Source: JACXTP01 sp963827905 (lineage in GTDB: Archaea > Thermoplasmatota > Thermoplasmata > Methanomassiliicoccales > UBA472). From it: a DNA stretch of 64,000 bases. Positions 19,040-27,205 of this stretch are shown here, one piece after another. The stretch spans positions 62,001-126,000 of the forward strand of contig CAWHCB010000010.1 of assembly GCA_963827905.1 (NCBI GenBank), written 5' to 3'. The position numbers and the translations under genes are program-made. The notes under the pieces are model-generated. The model was not told the origin of the DNA. It made no database searches and was given only the letters and a program-made list of their open reading frames with translations. Position 1 is the stretch's first letter. Each line of letters opens with the position of its first letter.

Positions 19040-19897
19040 TCACTTGCCCTCTACGTCCACCAACGGCCCTATACGCTTCACCATCGCCTCTAGGAAAAGA
19101 GGGTCTACTATCATCAGTCTGTATGGCGTCGTGTTTGCACCATTCCACACAACGGGCACATCCCTTGCAAAGACCAGCGTCCACCCATGCCTTGCCATCC
19201 ACCATCCTGATGGCTCCCACATAACAGAAGTGCCCTTCGACGCACTGTCCGCATCCCTTGCATCGTTCCAGGTCCACCTTGATCTCTAGACCGGGCATGC
19301 GGGTTATCGTATCAGCGATGGCTGGGGACAGGTCCGGCACCATCTTCCAAAGGCAGCAACACGGGCAGCAGGAGCAGATGGACAGCAGGTCGGACGATGG
19401 CCCTGTGGCGAACACCACGCTATCGATCTTGTCCCTTCCGATGAGGTTGACCAAGCCCAGTTCCCTCCCCTTGCGCATATGTTCCTTCGCCTCCTCCTTG
19501 CCCACCATGCGACCCATCTTGCTGGGCATGCGTGCGGCGCCACGGCCAAGGAAGACGCAACCGATAGTCGGATGGATAATGATGACAATGGTTGGCGTCC
19601 CGGCACATGCATTTGTCCATTAGGAAGATGTACTGAGATCGGTCGATGAAGTGATCTATGACCTGGGAGGGCAACATAATGTTCTCCGGGCGCACCGGGA
19701 CGTCGATCTCGATGGTCCGCAAAGCCCGTTTGATGAAGACGTCCTCCTTTGGAAGGATGATTATGTCGTCCCCGCCAAAGAAGGCGAGTTCCATGGCCTT
19801 CCCCATGACAGGCAAACGAGTCAACCGGGCATAGCGGAAACGCTTTGTCGAAGGACCGCTTGACCAGACGCATGGCTAGGTCTGTGCGGAGGCTCAT
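19040..19897 (-). pseudogene. 4Fe-4S dicluster ferredoxin-type protein with frame breaks
   Basis: Iron-sulfur protein of about 285 residues. A long N-terminal region with its own cysteines (KCMCRDANHCHHYP, later CSCCPCCCLW) is followed by two C-terminal 4Fe-4S motifs, CKGCGQCVEGHFC and CKGCARCVEWC. The same layout occurs in a widespread family of uncharacterised redox proteins. Three +1 breaks lie near 19830, 19560 and 19125; read through, the product ends at 19040 with LVDVEGK. Electron donor or acceptor is unknown. It is followed on the same strand by the CstB-like gene, so a sulfur-redox link is possible. Confidence 0.75.
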
Positions 19898-19928
19898 GGC
19901 GTTCCGCCAACCACTTGGAGGGGCTTAA

Positions 19929-20888
19929 TCATTTTCCAGAGAAGATGCCCGACCCCAGGTCCTCGATGGTAGTTAGGTCCATCTTCAATAGGCCCAATGC
20001 CGATATCCTCCTGGCCAGCTCGAGGTATCGGCGATTGCGTCGGAATACCTGGGTCAATAGGCATGCCCCCTCCGTGGCCCTTTGGTTGTTGACCATCGCC
20101 ACGGCATGCCAGAAGACCATCTCCTCGTTCTCGGGGAACCTTCCCTCCGCCTCGCGGTAGTGTTCCTCCGCCTCCTCCATTCTACCTTTCTCCATGGCCA
20201 AGTCGCCTTGGTTCATGCTCTCGTAGGCTCTATGCACGTGGAGCAACCGCTTAAGCTCGGTCACCGGGTCCTGATGGTCGTCCACCCTCAGGTCAACGGT
20301 CCTTTCCTCCCATGGCCTTCGGCAAGCACGACCCTTCACAACCAGCATCGCCGCTGATTGCCTGCCCCGTATGTCCCCACCCGCAGCCTCTGCGGCCTCC
20401 AGCGCCTGAAGCATGCGCTCTGCCAACGGACCCTCTGCCTGCCGGAAAGCCTTGGACATGGTCGGCCAGACCTTGGGATCTCCCATCATGTTCGCCTGAA
20501 CCGTGTGGTCCTTTCCCACGATGTGACCGGCGGCGGGTATGCAACTTTTACCTGTGTACGCGGCCCCTTTGCCCGCGCTATCCATGATGGCCAATTGCCT
20601 CATGTCTCGACCCTCGTCAGCATCAACGAGCTCCTGGACCGCCCCCTTGGGCGACCTCCCTCTTCGAAGCAGTCCGAGACCCTTGCTTCCGAAGGAGGGG
20701 TTGACGAAGGATTGGGTGGCCACCACCCCCACCCCGGCCTTGCCCCAGATCACCACGCTGCCCACCGAGAACCAGTGCGATTGCACCGCTGCTCCCAGCT
20801 CTCCCGTCTCTCGATCGTGGGCCAGGATGGAATAGGTGGCGGCGAATGGTCTTTCTCTGCCATATCGATGCACTTGATCTGCTCTCAA
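19929..20888 (-). CDS. DUF1028 family protein with C-terminal helical repeat region
   Basis: DUF1028 proteins have an Ntn-hydrolase-like fold and unknown substrate. The N-terminal ~215 residues carry the family signatures (TYSILAHDRETGELG, WGKAGVGVVATQ, GHIVGKDHTVQANMM). The C-terminal ~100 residues are helical with a TPR-like rhythm (HRAYESMNQGDLAMEKGRME), as in many longer family members. The start at 20888 is uncertain: a GTG 15 bases inside (VHRYGRER) is equally possible. Single gene; no operon evident. Confidence 0.8.
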   Translation of the reverse strand: MRADQVHRYGRERPFAATYSILAHDRETGELGAAVQSHWFSVGSVVIWGKAGVGVVATQSFVNPSFGSKGLGLLRRGRSPKGAVQELVDADEGRDMRQLAIMDSAGKGAAYTGKSCIPAAGHIVGKDHTVQANMMGDPKVWPTMSKAFRQAEGPLAERMLQALEAAEAAGGDIRGRQSAAMLVVKGRACRRPWEERTVDLRVDDHQDPVTELKRLLHVHRAYESMNQGDLAMEKGRMEEAEEHYREAEGRFPENEEMVFWHAVAMVNNQRATEGACLLTQVFRRNRRYLELARRISALGLLKMDLTTIEDLGSGIFSGK

Positions 20889-21065
20889 CGCAGCACCATC
20901 GGTTTCAGGGACATATTAGGAGAAATAGCTTTCAGATGGACCTAGGCCCTCTGTTCATCATATCGCCAAGCGACCTTGGGTACATAACAATTGGTCCATG
21001 GCCGGTTTCAGACGGCCAATGTGTTTCATTGAAAGTTTACCTGGTCCTTGTCGACGATGAGTTGC

Positions 21066-22448
21066 TCAGTCCAATTTGGTGACCAGGGGGGGCTTCCATT
21101 TCATGGCGGTCTCGTCCACCTTAGGGAAGTATATGTTCAAGGATAGTGTGAACCCTTCCATCGGTGCTGGTAACCAATTGACCTCGCTACCCCCCAAGGG
21201 CGGGAACGATTGGATGGACAGGTCGATGGACCCGTCCTTGTTCTGGTTCAGGGCGTCCAAGCTTCCTAATGAGCTGCGATCTAGGCGGTTTTTCGACAGC
21301 TTGCGCGCGCTGTCATATAGGGCCAGGGACCAAAAGGCGTTGGTCGGTGGTGTGCCGTCCTTTTCGAAATGCAACACATATTTGTTATTGCCGTCCAGTG
21401 GACGGCGCTCACTATCATACCCGGTCAGGTAGCCGCGATAGTCATCGGGTAGGTCTATCCCCATCTGCTGCCCCGTCATCAGGGCCCTTTGCAGATGGTC
21501 CTTGGCGTGTTCGACCGTCCTCGTCCGAGGGGCCCATATCTCCCAATCCTCGGCCTTGATATGGGCCTCCACATCTGCCATCGCCTTCCGAGCCTTTTCC
21601 GCCCCTTTGTCGATCGCCATGTGGGTGATCCGATCGATGTCGATCAGAACCAACGATCTGTCCTTCCTATATCCTAGATCCCCCAACCCCTCCAGGAACT
21701 TTTTCATCTTCGGGTCTGGTGGGTTGTCCTTCACGAGTTCGCTCATCATCTGGAGGAAGAACAAGGGGTCGACCTTTTCTACTTGGACCGACGGGTCGAC
21801 GTCGATGACGATGGACCGGTCGATGCGGTGACGCTCAAAGCGACCGAGGAGGCGCATCATTTTGGCCGAGGTTCCATTCCCGAACGCTTTCAGAGGTACC
21901 AGGTGGACCGCCTCGCTCAATTCCCCCACTGGTTTCATCTCCTCCATGCCATGGCATTGGATCCTCCCGGCTAGTCGAACCGTCCTGGTAGGGCATTCCA
22001 GCCGCATAACTCCCTTGGGGAGGGTCCCCTTGAAACCATGGGGCACCAAAGCAAAATTGCCCTTCCACTCCCCAGTGGAACGGGTCCCAATAGACCGGAA
22101 AATATTCCCCCAGGCATCGAATAACGAAATCACGTAGAACCGACCCCTGATGTTGGGAACAGATAGAACCATCGGTTTGTCGATAACGTCAAGCCATGCA
22201 GAGAACTCCTTGAAATCAGGGTTGGGCAGGTCAGAGGCACTCAATGCTATGGGACCTTGTTCGCCCCGAACCATTTGGCCCATAGGGGCTCTACCCCCCT
22301 CTGCCTTAGACACATTCGTCATTACCCTTCTATGGTACTCTGTCAGAATCAATGGGTACGCGAAGAGATGGGCTTCATATGCCAAAGGGACGAGGGAAGC
22401 CATTTGGTTCTTTTGAGTTGTCGTCAATGATATCTCTTTATTGCTCAA
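21066..22448 (-). CDS. DUF1254/DUF1214 domain protein
   Basis: The 460-residue product has an N-terminal DUF1254 region (EAHLFAYPLILTEYH) and a C-terminal DUF1214 region (AFWSLALYDSARKLSKNRLDR). Homologues are common in bacteria; biochemical function is unknown. No signal peptide is visible, unlike many bacterial relatives. It begins at a TTG with GGTGAAGGG directly upstream. The AT-rich promoter region (22449-22560) and the bacterial family distribution suggest acquisition by transfer, which is inference. Confidence 0.82.
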   Translation of the reverse strand: MSNKEISLTTTQKNQMASLVPLAYEAHLFAYPLILTEYHRRVMTNVSKAEGGRAPMGQMVRGEQGPIALSASDLPNPDFKEFSAWLDVIDKPMVLSVPNIRGRFYVISLFDAWGNIFRSIGTRSTGEWKGNFALVPHGFKGTLPKGVMRLECPTRTVRLAGRIQCHGMEEMKPVGELSEAVHLVPLKAFGNGTSAKMMRLLGRFERHRIDRSIVIDVDPSVQVEKVDPLFFLQMMSELVKDNPPDPKMKKFLEGLGDLGYRKDRSLVLIDIDRITHMAIDKGAEKARKAMADVEAHIKAEDWEIWAPRTRTVEHAKDHLQRALMTGQQMGIDLPDDYRGYLTGYDSERRPLDGNNKYVLHFEKDGTPPTNAFWSLALYDSARKLSKNRLDRSSLGSLDALNQNKDGSIDLSIQSFPPLGGSEVNWLPAPMEGFTLSLNIYFPKVDETAMKWKPPLVTKLD

Positions 22449-22672
22449 CCCTTCACCCCAGACTTTTTTCGAATAACGAACATAGAAGTCAAATCGAACA
22501 TAAATAATACTAATTATTATTCAAATCAATAAATATTTAAATGTAGCATCACTCGGTTGATATTTCATAAATTATGATTACATTTGAAAGTTCGTTCTCA
22601 AAACAAGGTAATTAAAAAATTTAGAAAGTGGTTTAGTTTGACCTGGGTTGCTACTCCGACGAAGTTCGGAGT
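22449..22672. other. AT-rich intergenic region
   Basis: About 220 bases with no credible gene. It is strongly AT-rich and contains the promoter of the DUF1254 gene on the minus strand (TATTTATG near 22500). I see no RNA gene or repeat. Confidence 0.4.
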
Positions 22673-22906
22673 TCACTTCGTCAGTACCAGGGTTGGCTTT
22701 CGGGACACGGCCCCGCCAATCATGGTCCCCAAAGTGATCAATGACGCCGCAAGAACGGCCCAGTTCTCGTCCACGCCATTGTCGAATACCACATCGGCCG
22801 CAACCTTGATCACGAACAGAGTGATGATGAAGTACACTATGCTCAAAAGTATGAGTATCAGTGATACTACGATCATCATTAAAACTGCCATCAGTTCTTC
22901 CTTCAT
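22673..22906 (-). CDS. Small two-span membrane protein
   Basis: Unrecognised 77-residue protein. After a short acidic start (MKEELM) comes one long hydrophobic stretch (about 6-38) and a second at about 52-67, with an Asp/Asn-rich loop between. GGGAGGG immediately precedes the ATG at 22906, and TTTATATC at 22957-22964 is a plausible TATA box, which makes a real gene likely. Confidence 0.65.
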   Translation of the reverse strand: MKEELMAVLMMIVVSLILILLSIVYFIITLFVIKVAADVVFDNGVDENWAVLAASLITLGTMIGGAVSRKPTLVLTK

Positions 22907-23214
22907 TTATTCCCTCCCCCCTTACGATAGGGTTGAATCCAAAATATGATTGCTGCACCGATATAAATGTTTGGATGGCCTTTAGTCGTAAGGGTCTTAG
23001 AATAAGGTATTTTATTCAGCGACTGGATGGTGTCATTCCAATCGATTTTCGTTGGACGATTGATAATGGAGATGCAAGTTGGCATATGTTCGGACTTAGA
23101 GCAATAGTCATCAAATATCTGAGAGATTGATGGAATAGCTCACATCAGCGTCATAGCAACAGTAATATGTCATGCATACTGGTTCCTGATGTCGATAGGA
23201 GATGGGGTGGTTTA
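22907..23214. other. Intergenic region with divergent promoters
   Basis: About 300 bases between divergent genes. It holds the minus-strand TATA box at 22957-22964 and, towards 23200, the purine-rich GGAGATGGGGTGG ribosome site for the plus-strand gene. No other structure was seen. Confidence 0.4.
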
Positions 23215-24054
23215 TTGGCGGATGAGAAGAAATCAAAGATGGGCAGCAAGATCATGAGCGGTTCCCCTGCTTCAGAATATTTGATCAGCGGGGAGAATAT
23301 CAAGTGGCAGGGAAAACCGGCGGCAATCATCATTATGGGAAAGGGACTGATCCTTACCATCCTTGCGATCATCTACATGGCAGCAATGGCCCTCTATCAT
23401 CCTAACGATTGGGGGATCATCTTGATCGCTTTGGTCGTTTCCTTCGTAATGATAGTGGTGGACAGGCCGTTGGGAATGTTGGCTGGGGTATCTGGGATAT
23501 TGATCGCTGGGGCCGTTGCCTTGGGATGGTTGAGCCTGGAGGAACATCTTTGGGTGGTGGTGGTCCCACTGATATTCTCATTGTTGGCCCTTCTCTTCAA
23601 CATAATCTATCTGAATCGAGTGCTCTTCATAGTGACCGATAGGAGAATCATCACCCGCTATGGTCTTTTCACATTGAGATATGCAGACCTTGGCGTCGAC
23701 AAGGTGCAGAACGTCACCGTCATCCAACCGTGGTATGAACGCATACTCGGTTTCGGGGACATTTATTTCGCCACCGCTGGGGAGCGGGGCGGGATCGACT
23801 ATCAATCCCCCGGCATAAAGCTGATGACCGGGGGGGCGATCACGTGGGAGGATGTTACCAATCCTTTCGAGGTGGTCAAGACAGCCAACGAGGTCATGAA
23901 CCCGAGCGCTATGCCGGTCAGGATAGTAGGGCCAATGCCTGAGACGATGAGCACACAAGAGAGGCTCAAACAATTGGACGACCTAAAGGAAAAGGGAATG
24001 ATCACAGAGAAGGAGTACGAGGAGAAGAGGAAAGACATCCTCGGCAAACTCTGA
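23215..24054 (+). CDS. bPH2-domain membrane protein with C-terminal SHOCT motif
   Basis: About 280 residues: a short N-terminus (SGENIKWQGKP), two pairs of hydrophobic helices between about residues 40 and 135, then a bacterial pleckstrin-homology-like domain (FIVTDRRIITRYGLFTLRYADL...) and a C-terminal SHOCT helix pair (LKQLDDLKEKGMITEKEYEE). Such proteins are thought to be membrane-associated scaffolds; no activity is known. The TTG at 23215 is chosen because GGGGTGG lies 4-5 bases upstream and gives the start MADEKKSKM; an ATG at 23167 is the alternative. Confidence 0.8.
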   Translation: MADEKKSKMGSKIMSGSPASEYLISGENIKWQGKPAAIIIMGKGLILTILAIIYMAAMALYHPNDWGIILIALVVSFVMIVVDRPLGMLAGVSGILIAGAVALGWLSLEEHLWVVVVPLIFSLLALLFNIIYLNRVLFIVTDRRIITRYGLFTLRYADLGVDKVQNVTVIQPWYERILGFGDIYFATAGERGGIDYQSPGIKLMTGGAITWEDVTNPFEVVKTANEVMNPSAMPVRIVGPMPETMSTQERLKQLDDLKEKGMITEKEYEEKRKDILGKL

Positions 24055-24085
24055 AAATACGTTGGCATATCGCCGGAAATCATCC

Positions 24086-24130
24086 GAGCGGTGAGAATGA
24101 AGAGGCAAAGAATGTTTGTTCTCACCGCTC
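24086..24130 (+). terminator. Long perfect hairpin after the bPH2-SHOCT gene
   Basis: GAGCGGTGAGAA at 24086-24097 pairs perfectly with TTCTCACCGCTC at 24119-24130 (12 bp, 21-base loop), followed by CTTATTTATA. It lies 32 bases after the stop and is probably a 3'-end or terminator structure. Confidence 0.6.
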
Positions 24131-24191
24131 CTTATTTATAGTTGAATGTTCTCTTTCGTTTTTGTCGCAAGGATCCGTTAGGGTTTTTGGG

Positions 24192-24200
24192 ATAATATAC
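24192..24200 (+). promoter_or_regulatory. TATA box of the CxxC-CxxC zinc-ribbon gene
   Basis: ATAATATAC lies 20-28 bases before the ATG at 24220 with no ribosome site between, which suggests a leaderless or nearly leaderless transcript. Confidence 0.5.
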
Positions 24201-24219
24201 AACAATAGGTCGATCAGTA

Positions 24220-24402
24220 ATGTACGGCAACAAGAAAGGGGGCAGCTATGGTCGCCCCAGAAACGACGGACCACGCGAAATGAGTGATGTAAAATGCTCC
24301 GACTGCGGATGCCAGACCCAGGTTCCCTTCAAACCGACCGAGGGCAGGCCTGTCTACTGCAGGGACTGCTACGCGAAGCACAAGCCGAAGGACAGGTACT
24401 AA
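24220..24402 (+). CDS. Small CxxC-x17-CxxC zinc-ribbon protein
   Basis: 60-residue basic protein. An N-terminal Gly/Arg/Lys-rich tail (KKGGSYGRPR) is followed by the pattern CSDCGCQTQVPFKP...VYCRDCY, known from a family of small archaeal and bacterial zinc proteins with CxxC motifs about 17 residues apart. Role unknown; the basic tail suggests binding to nucleic acid. The stop codon lies in the loop of a terminator hairpin. Confidence 0.82.
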   Translation: MYGNKKGGSYGRPRNDGPREMSDVKCSDCGCQTQVPFKPTEGRPVYCRDCYAKHKPKDRY

Positions 24403-24426
24403 ACCTGTCTTTTTTTAATTTTTTCT
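24391..24426 (+). terminator. Intrinsic-type terminator overlapping the zinc-ribbon stop codon
   Basis: GACAGGT (24391-24397) and ACCTGTC (24403-24409) form a perfect 7-bp stem around a 5-base loop that contains the TAA. A run of seven T and a second T-run follow. This is the classical bacterial intrinsic terminator layout; archaea usually need only the T-tract. Confidence 0.75.
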
Positions 24427-24603
24427 CTCAATAAAGCTTATTGTTTTGATCTTTTCCATTCACCCTAAAACACATTTGTTCGACCTCATTCTTGTGAATG
24501 GTATCGATCATTGGCCTTTTCACCCTGCCTTCCATCGGTAATTTAATAACATACCCGACGGTTGAACCATCATCTAAGGAATGAAAAAGGGGGGTGGCGT
24601 TTC

Positions 24604-24876
24604 TTGTCGATTTATTGGTACATTCTGTTGGGTTTGATAGTTCTGAACCTAATGGCCTTCTATGCCTATTGGAGCGACAAACGGAAGGCTCAGAAGGGGA
24701 AATGGCGCACGTCCGAAGCGATGCTTCTTATCCTCTCATTGCTCGGTCCCTTCGGCGCCTATGCGGCCATGAAGATATATCATCACAAGACCAGGAAACT
24801 GAAGTTCGTGCTGGTCCCCATCTTCATGGTCCTTCAGATTGCCCTGTTCGTTTGGGCGTTCCTCTACCTGGACTGA
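24604..24876 (+). CDS. DUF1294 family membrane protein
   Basis: About 90 residues with three hydrophobic spans and the DUF1294 signature AYWSDKRKAQKGKWRTSE, followed by LSLLGPFGAYAAMKIYHHKTRK. Function unknown. The TTG at 24604 is preferred because GGGGGGTGG lies 7 bases before it; the longer frame from 24562 has no ribosome site. Followed closely by a DUF454 gene on the same strand. Confidence 0.82.
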   Translation: MSIYWYILLGLIVLNLMAFYAYWSDKRKAQKGKWRTSEAMLLILSLLGPFGAYAAMKIYHHKTRKLKFVLVPIFMVLQIALFVWAFLYLD

Positions 24877-24898
24877 GTTGCTCTTCTGAGTAGAGCCA

Positions 24899-25303
24899 AT
24901 GTGGAGGCCGAAGGTGAAGGCATCGCTCGGTCAGAGGTTAAGGAAAGGACTGTGGGTCGTCCTAGGGTCCGTATTCCTGGCGATCGGCATCATCGGGATC
25001 ATTGTACCTCTGCTGCCAACCACCCCATTCCTGCTCTTGGCCGCAGGGTGTTATGCCAAGGGGTCAAAGAAACTATCGAAATGGTTGCTTGCCAACCCAT
25101 GGCTGGGACCTTATCTTCGCGCCACCAAGGAAGGCTCGCCGTTGACCTGGCGATGGAGGTTGGCTTCGATGGCCTTCCTCTGGGCCAGCATGTCATTGAC
25201 GATTGTGTTCTTAACTGAGAACATGATCGTAAGGGCGGTCTTGATCGTCATCTCCTTGGCGGTAACATTGCACCTCGCCACAGTGGGGAGAAAACGACGC
25301 TAA
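24899..25303 (+). CDS. DUF454 (YbaN-like) inner membrane protein
   Basis: 134-residue membrane protein of the DUF454 family. Its hallmark region is present: GIIGIIVPLLPTTPFLLLAAGCYAKGSKK (positions about 29-57) and the following WLLANPWLGPYLR. Spans lie near 18-50 and 85-130. Function unknown in any organism I can name. It starts 22 bases after the DUF1294 stop and is probably in the same transcript. Confidence 0.85.
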   Translation: MWRPKVKASLGQRLRKGLWVVLGSVFLAIGIIGIIVPLLPTTPFLLLAAGCYAKGSKKLSKWLLANPWLGPYLRATKEGSPLTWRWRLASMAFLWASMSLTIVFLTENMIVRAVLIVISLAVTLHLATVGRKRR

Positions 25304-25366
25304 GTCCCCTAGGCGTTAGCTATTTGGCGAATGAGGCCCTTTCTGGAACAGGAAGGCGGAAAGGAC

Positions 25367-27141
25367 ATGTCAGAGGCAAAATGGGACCTTAGCCAGTTGG
25401 TGGAAAGCACAGACCCAGAGAGGATCGTGAAGGAACTGGACAAGATGGTGGATACATCCGCCCGTCTGGCCGAGAGGTACCGGGACAAGATCTCTGAATT
25501 GGATGCCAAGGGGGTCTTGGAGCTGCTTGAGACCATGGACACCTTGGCCCTTCGGTACGAGGGCGTGGTCATCTATTGTCAGTTGCTCTATTCAGCCGAC
25601 ACCACCGACCCTGTCGCCAAGCATCTCAACGATGCCGTGCTCAAGGCCTCGACCAAGGCCAGACAACACCTGGCCTTTGTTGACATAGACCTCTCCAGGC
25701 TGCTCCAATCCTGCCCCCATCTGGTCGATGAACCGACCCTCTCCGAGTTCAAGCACGCCCTGGAGAGACAACTTCTACGTGCGCCTCACCTGCTTTCCGA
25801 GACGGAGGAGAGGCTTATCATGACCAAGGACCAGAATGGCATACACGCTTGGTCCCAGTTGCAGAGGGAATGGCTCAGCACGCGTTCCTTCACCCTGGAG
25901 GTCGAGGGGGAGAGCAAGACCCTTCCGTATGGTCAGATCATCGGTTACTATTCTAACCCCGACCGCGAATTGAGACGGTCGGCGAACCTGGAGGTCTATG
26001 GCAAACTGGGTCAGGACGAGACCATCTGGTCCAGCGCCTTAAGGGCCATCTGCGACGACCATGTCCAGACCTCGACCTGGAGGCGGTTCGGGTCGCCTTT
26101 GGACCACAGCCTACTGGTGAACGACCTGGAAAGAGAGCATGTCGACGCCCTAATGGCGGCCATAAGGAATGGCACGGGGTGTACAGAAGGTTCCTTCGCA
26201 CTAAGGCTAGGTTGATGGGTCTGCCCAAGCTCGCGAACTGGGACATCGTGGCACCGTTACCTAACGCCCCGGACGAAATACATTCATGGAATGAAGCGAG
26301 GAGGATCATCGTCTCCGCCTATGCCGGCTTCGACCCGCAGATCGGTCGATGGGTGGAGGACATGTACGAGAAGAACCACCTGGACGGAGAGGTACGCAAG
26401 GGAAAGGTCAGCGGCGCATTCTGCCAGGACTGGTACAATGGCAAATCGGCCTTCATCCTGCAGAGCTTCAACGGTCGGCTGGACGATCTTTATACCCAGG
26501 CTCACGAGCAAGGTCATGCTGTGCATGCCTACCTCAGCAGTCGGGCGCAAAGGCCGAGCAACTGCGCCTTGAGCATGTGCATCGCTGAATGCGGCAGCAT
26601 TTTCGGAGAGCTGCTGCTCACCGATAAACTGTTGTCCGAGGCCAAGGACGATGAGGAGAGGCAGGCCGTCCTCTGCCAGGTCCTGGACGGGTTCGGCATG
26701 GCCGCATTCCAGGTCAGCGCTCGCTATTTCTTCGAATGGAGCCTCTACGACACCGTATCTGAAGGCGGATTCCTGGACGGTGAAAGGATCTCCTCCCTCT
26801 GGACCAAGGCCCGGGACGACATCTATGGGGATGCGGTGGACTGGTTGCCGGAGATGAAATGGGAATGGACCATGAAGATGCACTACTACATCGCTGGACT
26901 GCGATTCTACAACTACCCCTATGTCTTCGCCCAGCTGTTCGTCTTCGCCCTTTACCGCTTGTACAAGGAGCAGGGTCCCGCCTTCGTGCCCAAGGTGAAG
27001 GCCCTCCTGGCCGCAGGCTCGAGCCGTTCGGCCGCCGACCTGGCCATGGAGTTCGGTTTCGACCTCTCCGAGGAGGCGTTCTGGCAGAAGGGGATCGCCC
27101 AGGCAGAGGAGTTCATCGACCAACTGGAAAGGACCATCTGA
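25367..27141 (+). CDS. pepF: Oligopeptidase F, M3 family, frameshifted
   Basis: Cytosolic zinc oligopeptidase of about 590 residues. The catalytic motif is AHEQGHAVHAYLS (HExGH) with the downstream Glu in IAECGSIFGE. The N-terminal half is the helical cap. The frame breaks near 26177, where one G appears to be missing from a G-run (RNGTG, then VYRRFLRTKARLMG); both halves align end to end. The ATG at 25367 follows GGCGGAAAGG. The C-terminus is complete. The next gene starts 64 bases on. Confidence 0.88.
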
Positions 27142-27205
27142 AGGTGCCTGGAATCAACGATAATCATATTATGCCGTCAAATCCCTAGTTCTCCGGGCGA
27201 GGAGA

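Noticed and set aside
26284..27123. 279-residue minus-strand open frame
   Set aside because: Shadow of oligopeptidase F; composition and lack of motifs argue against a gene.
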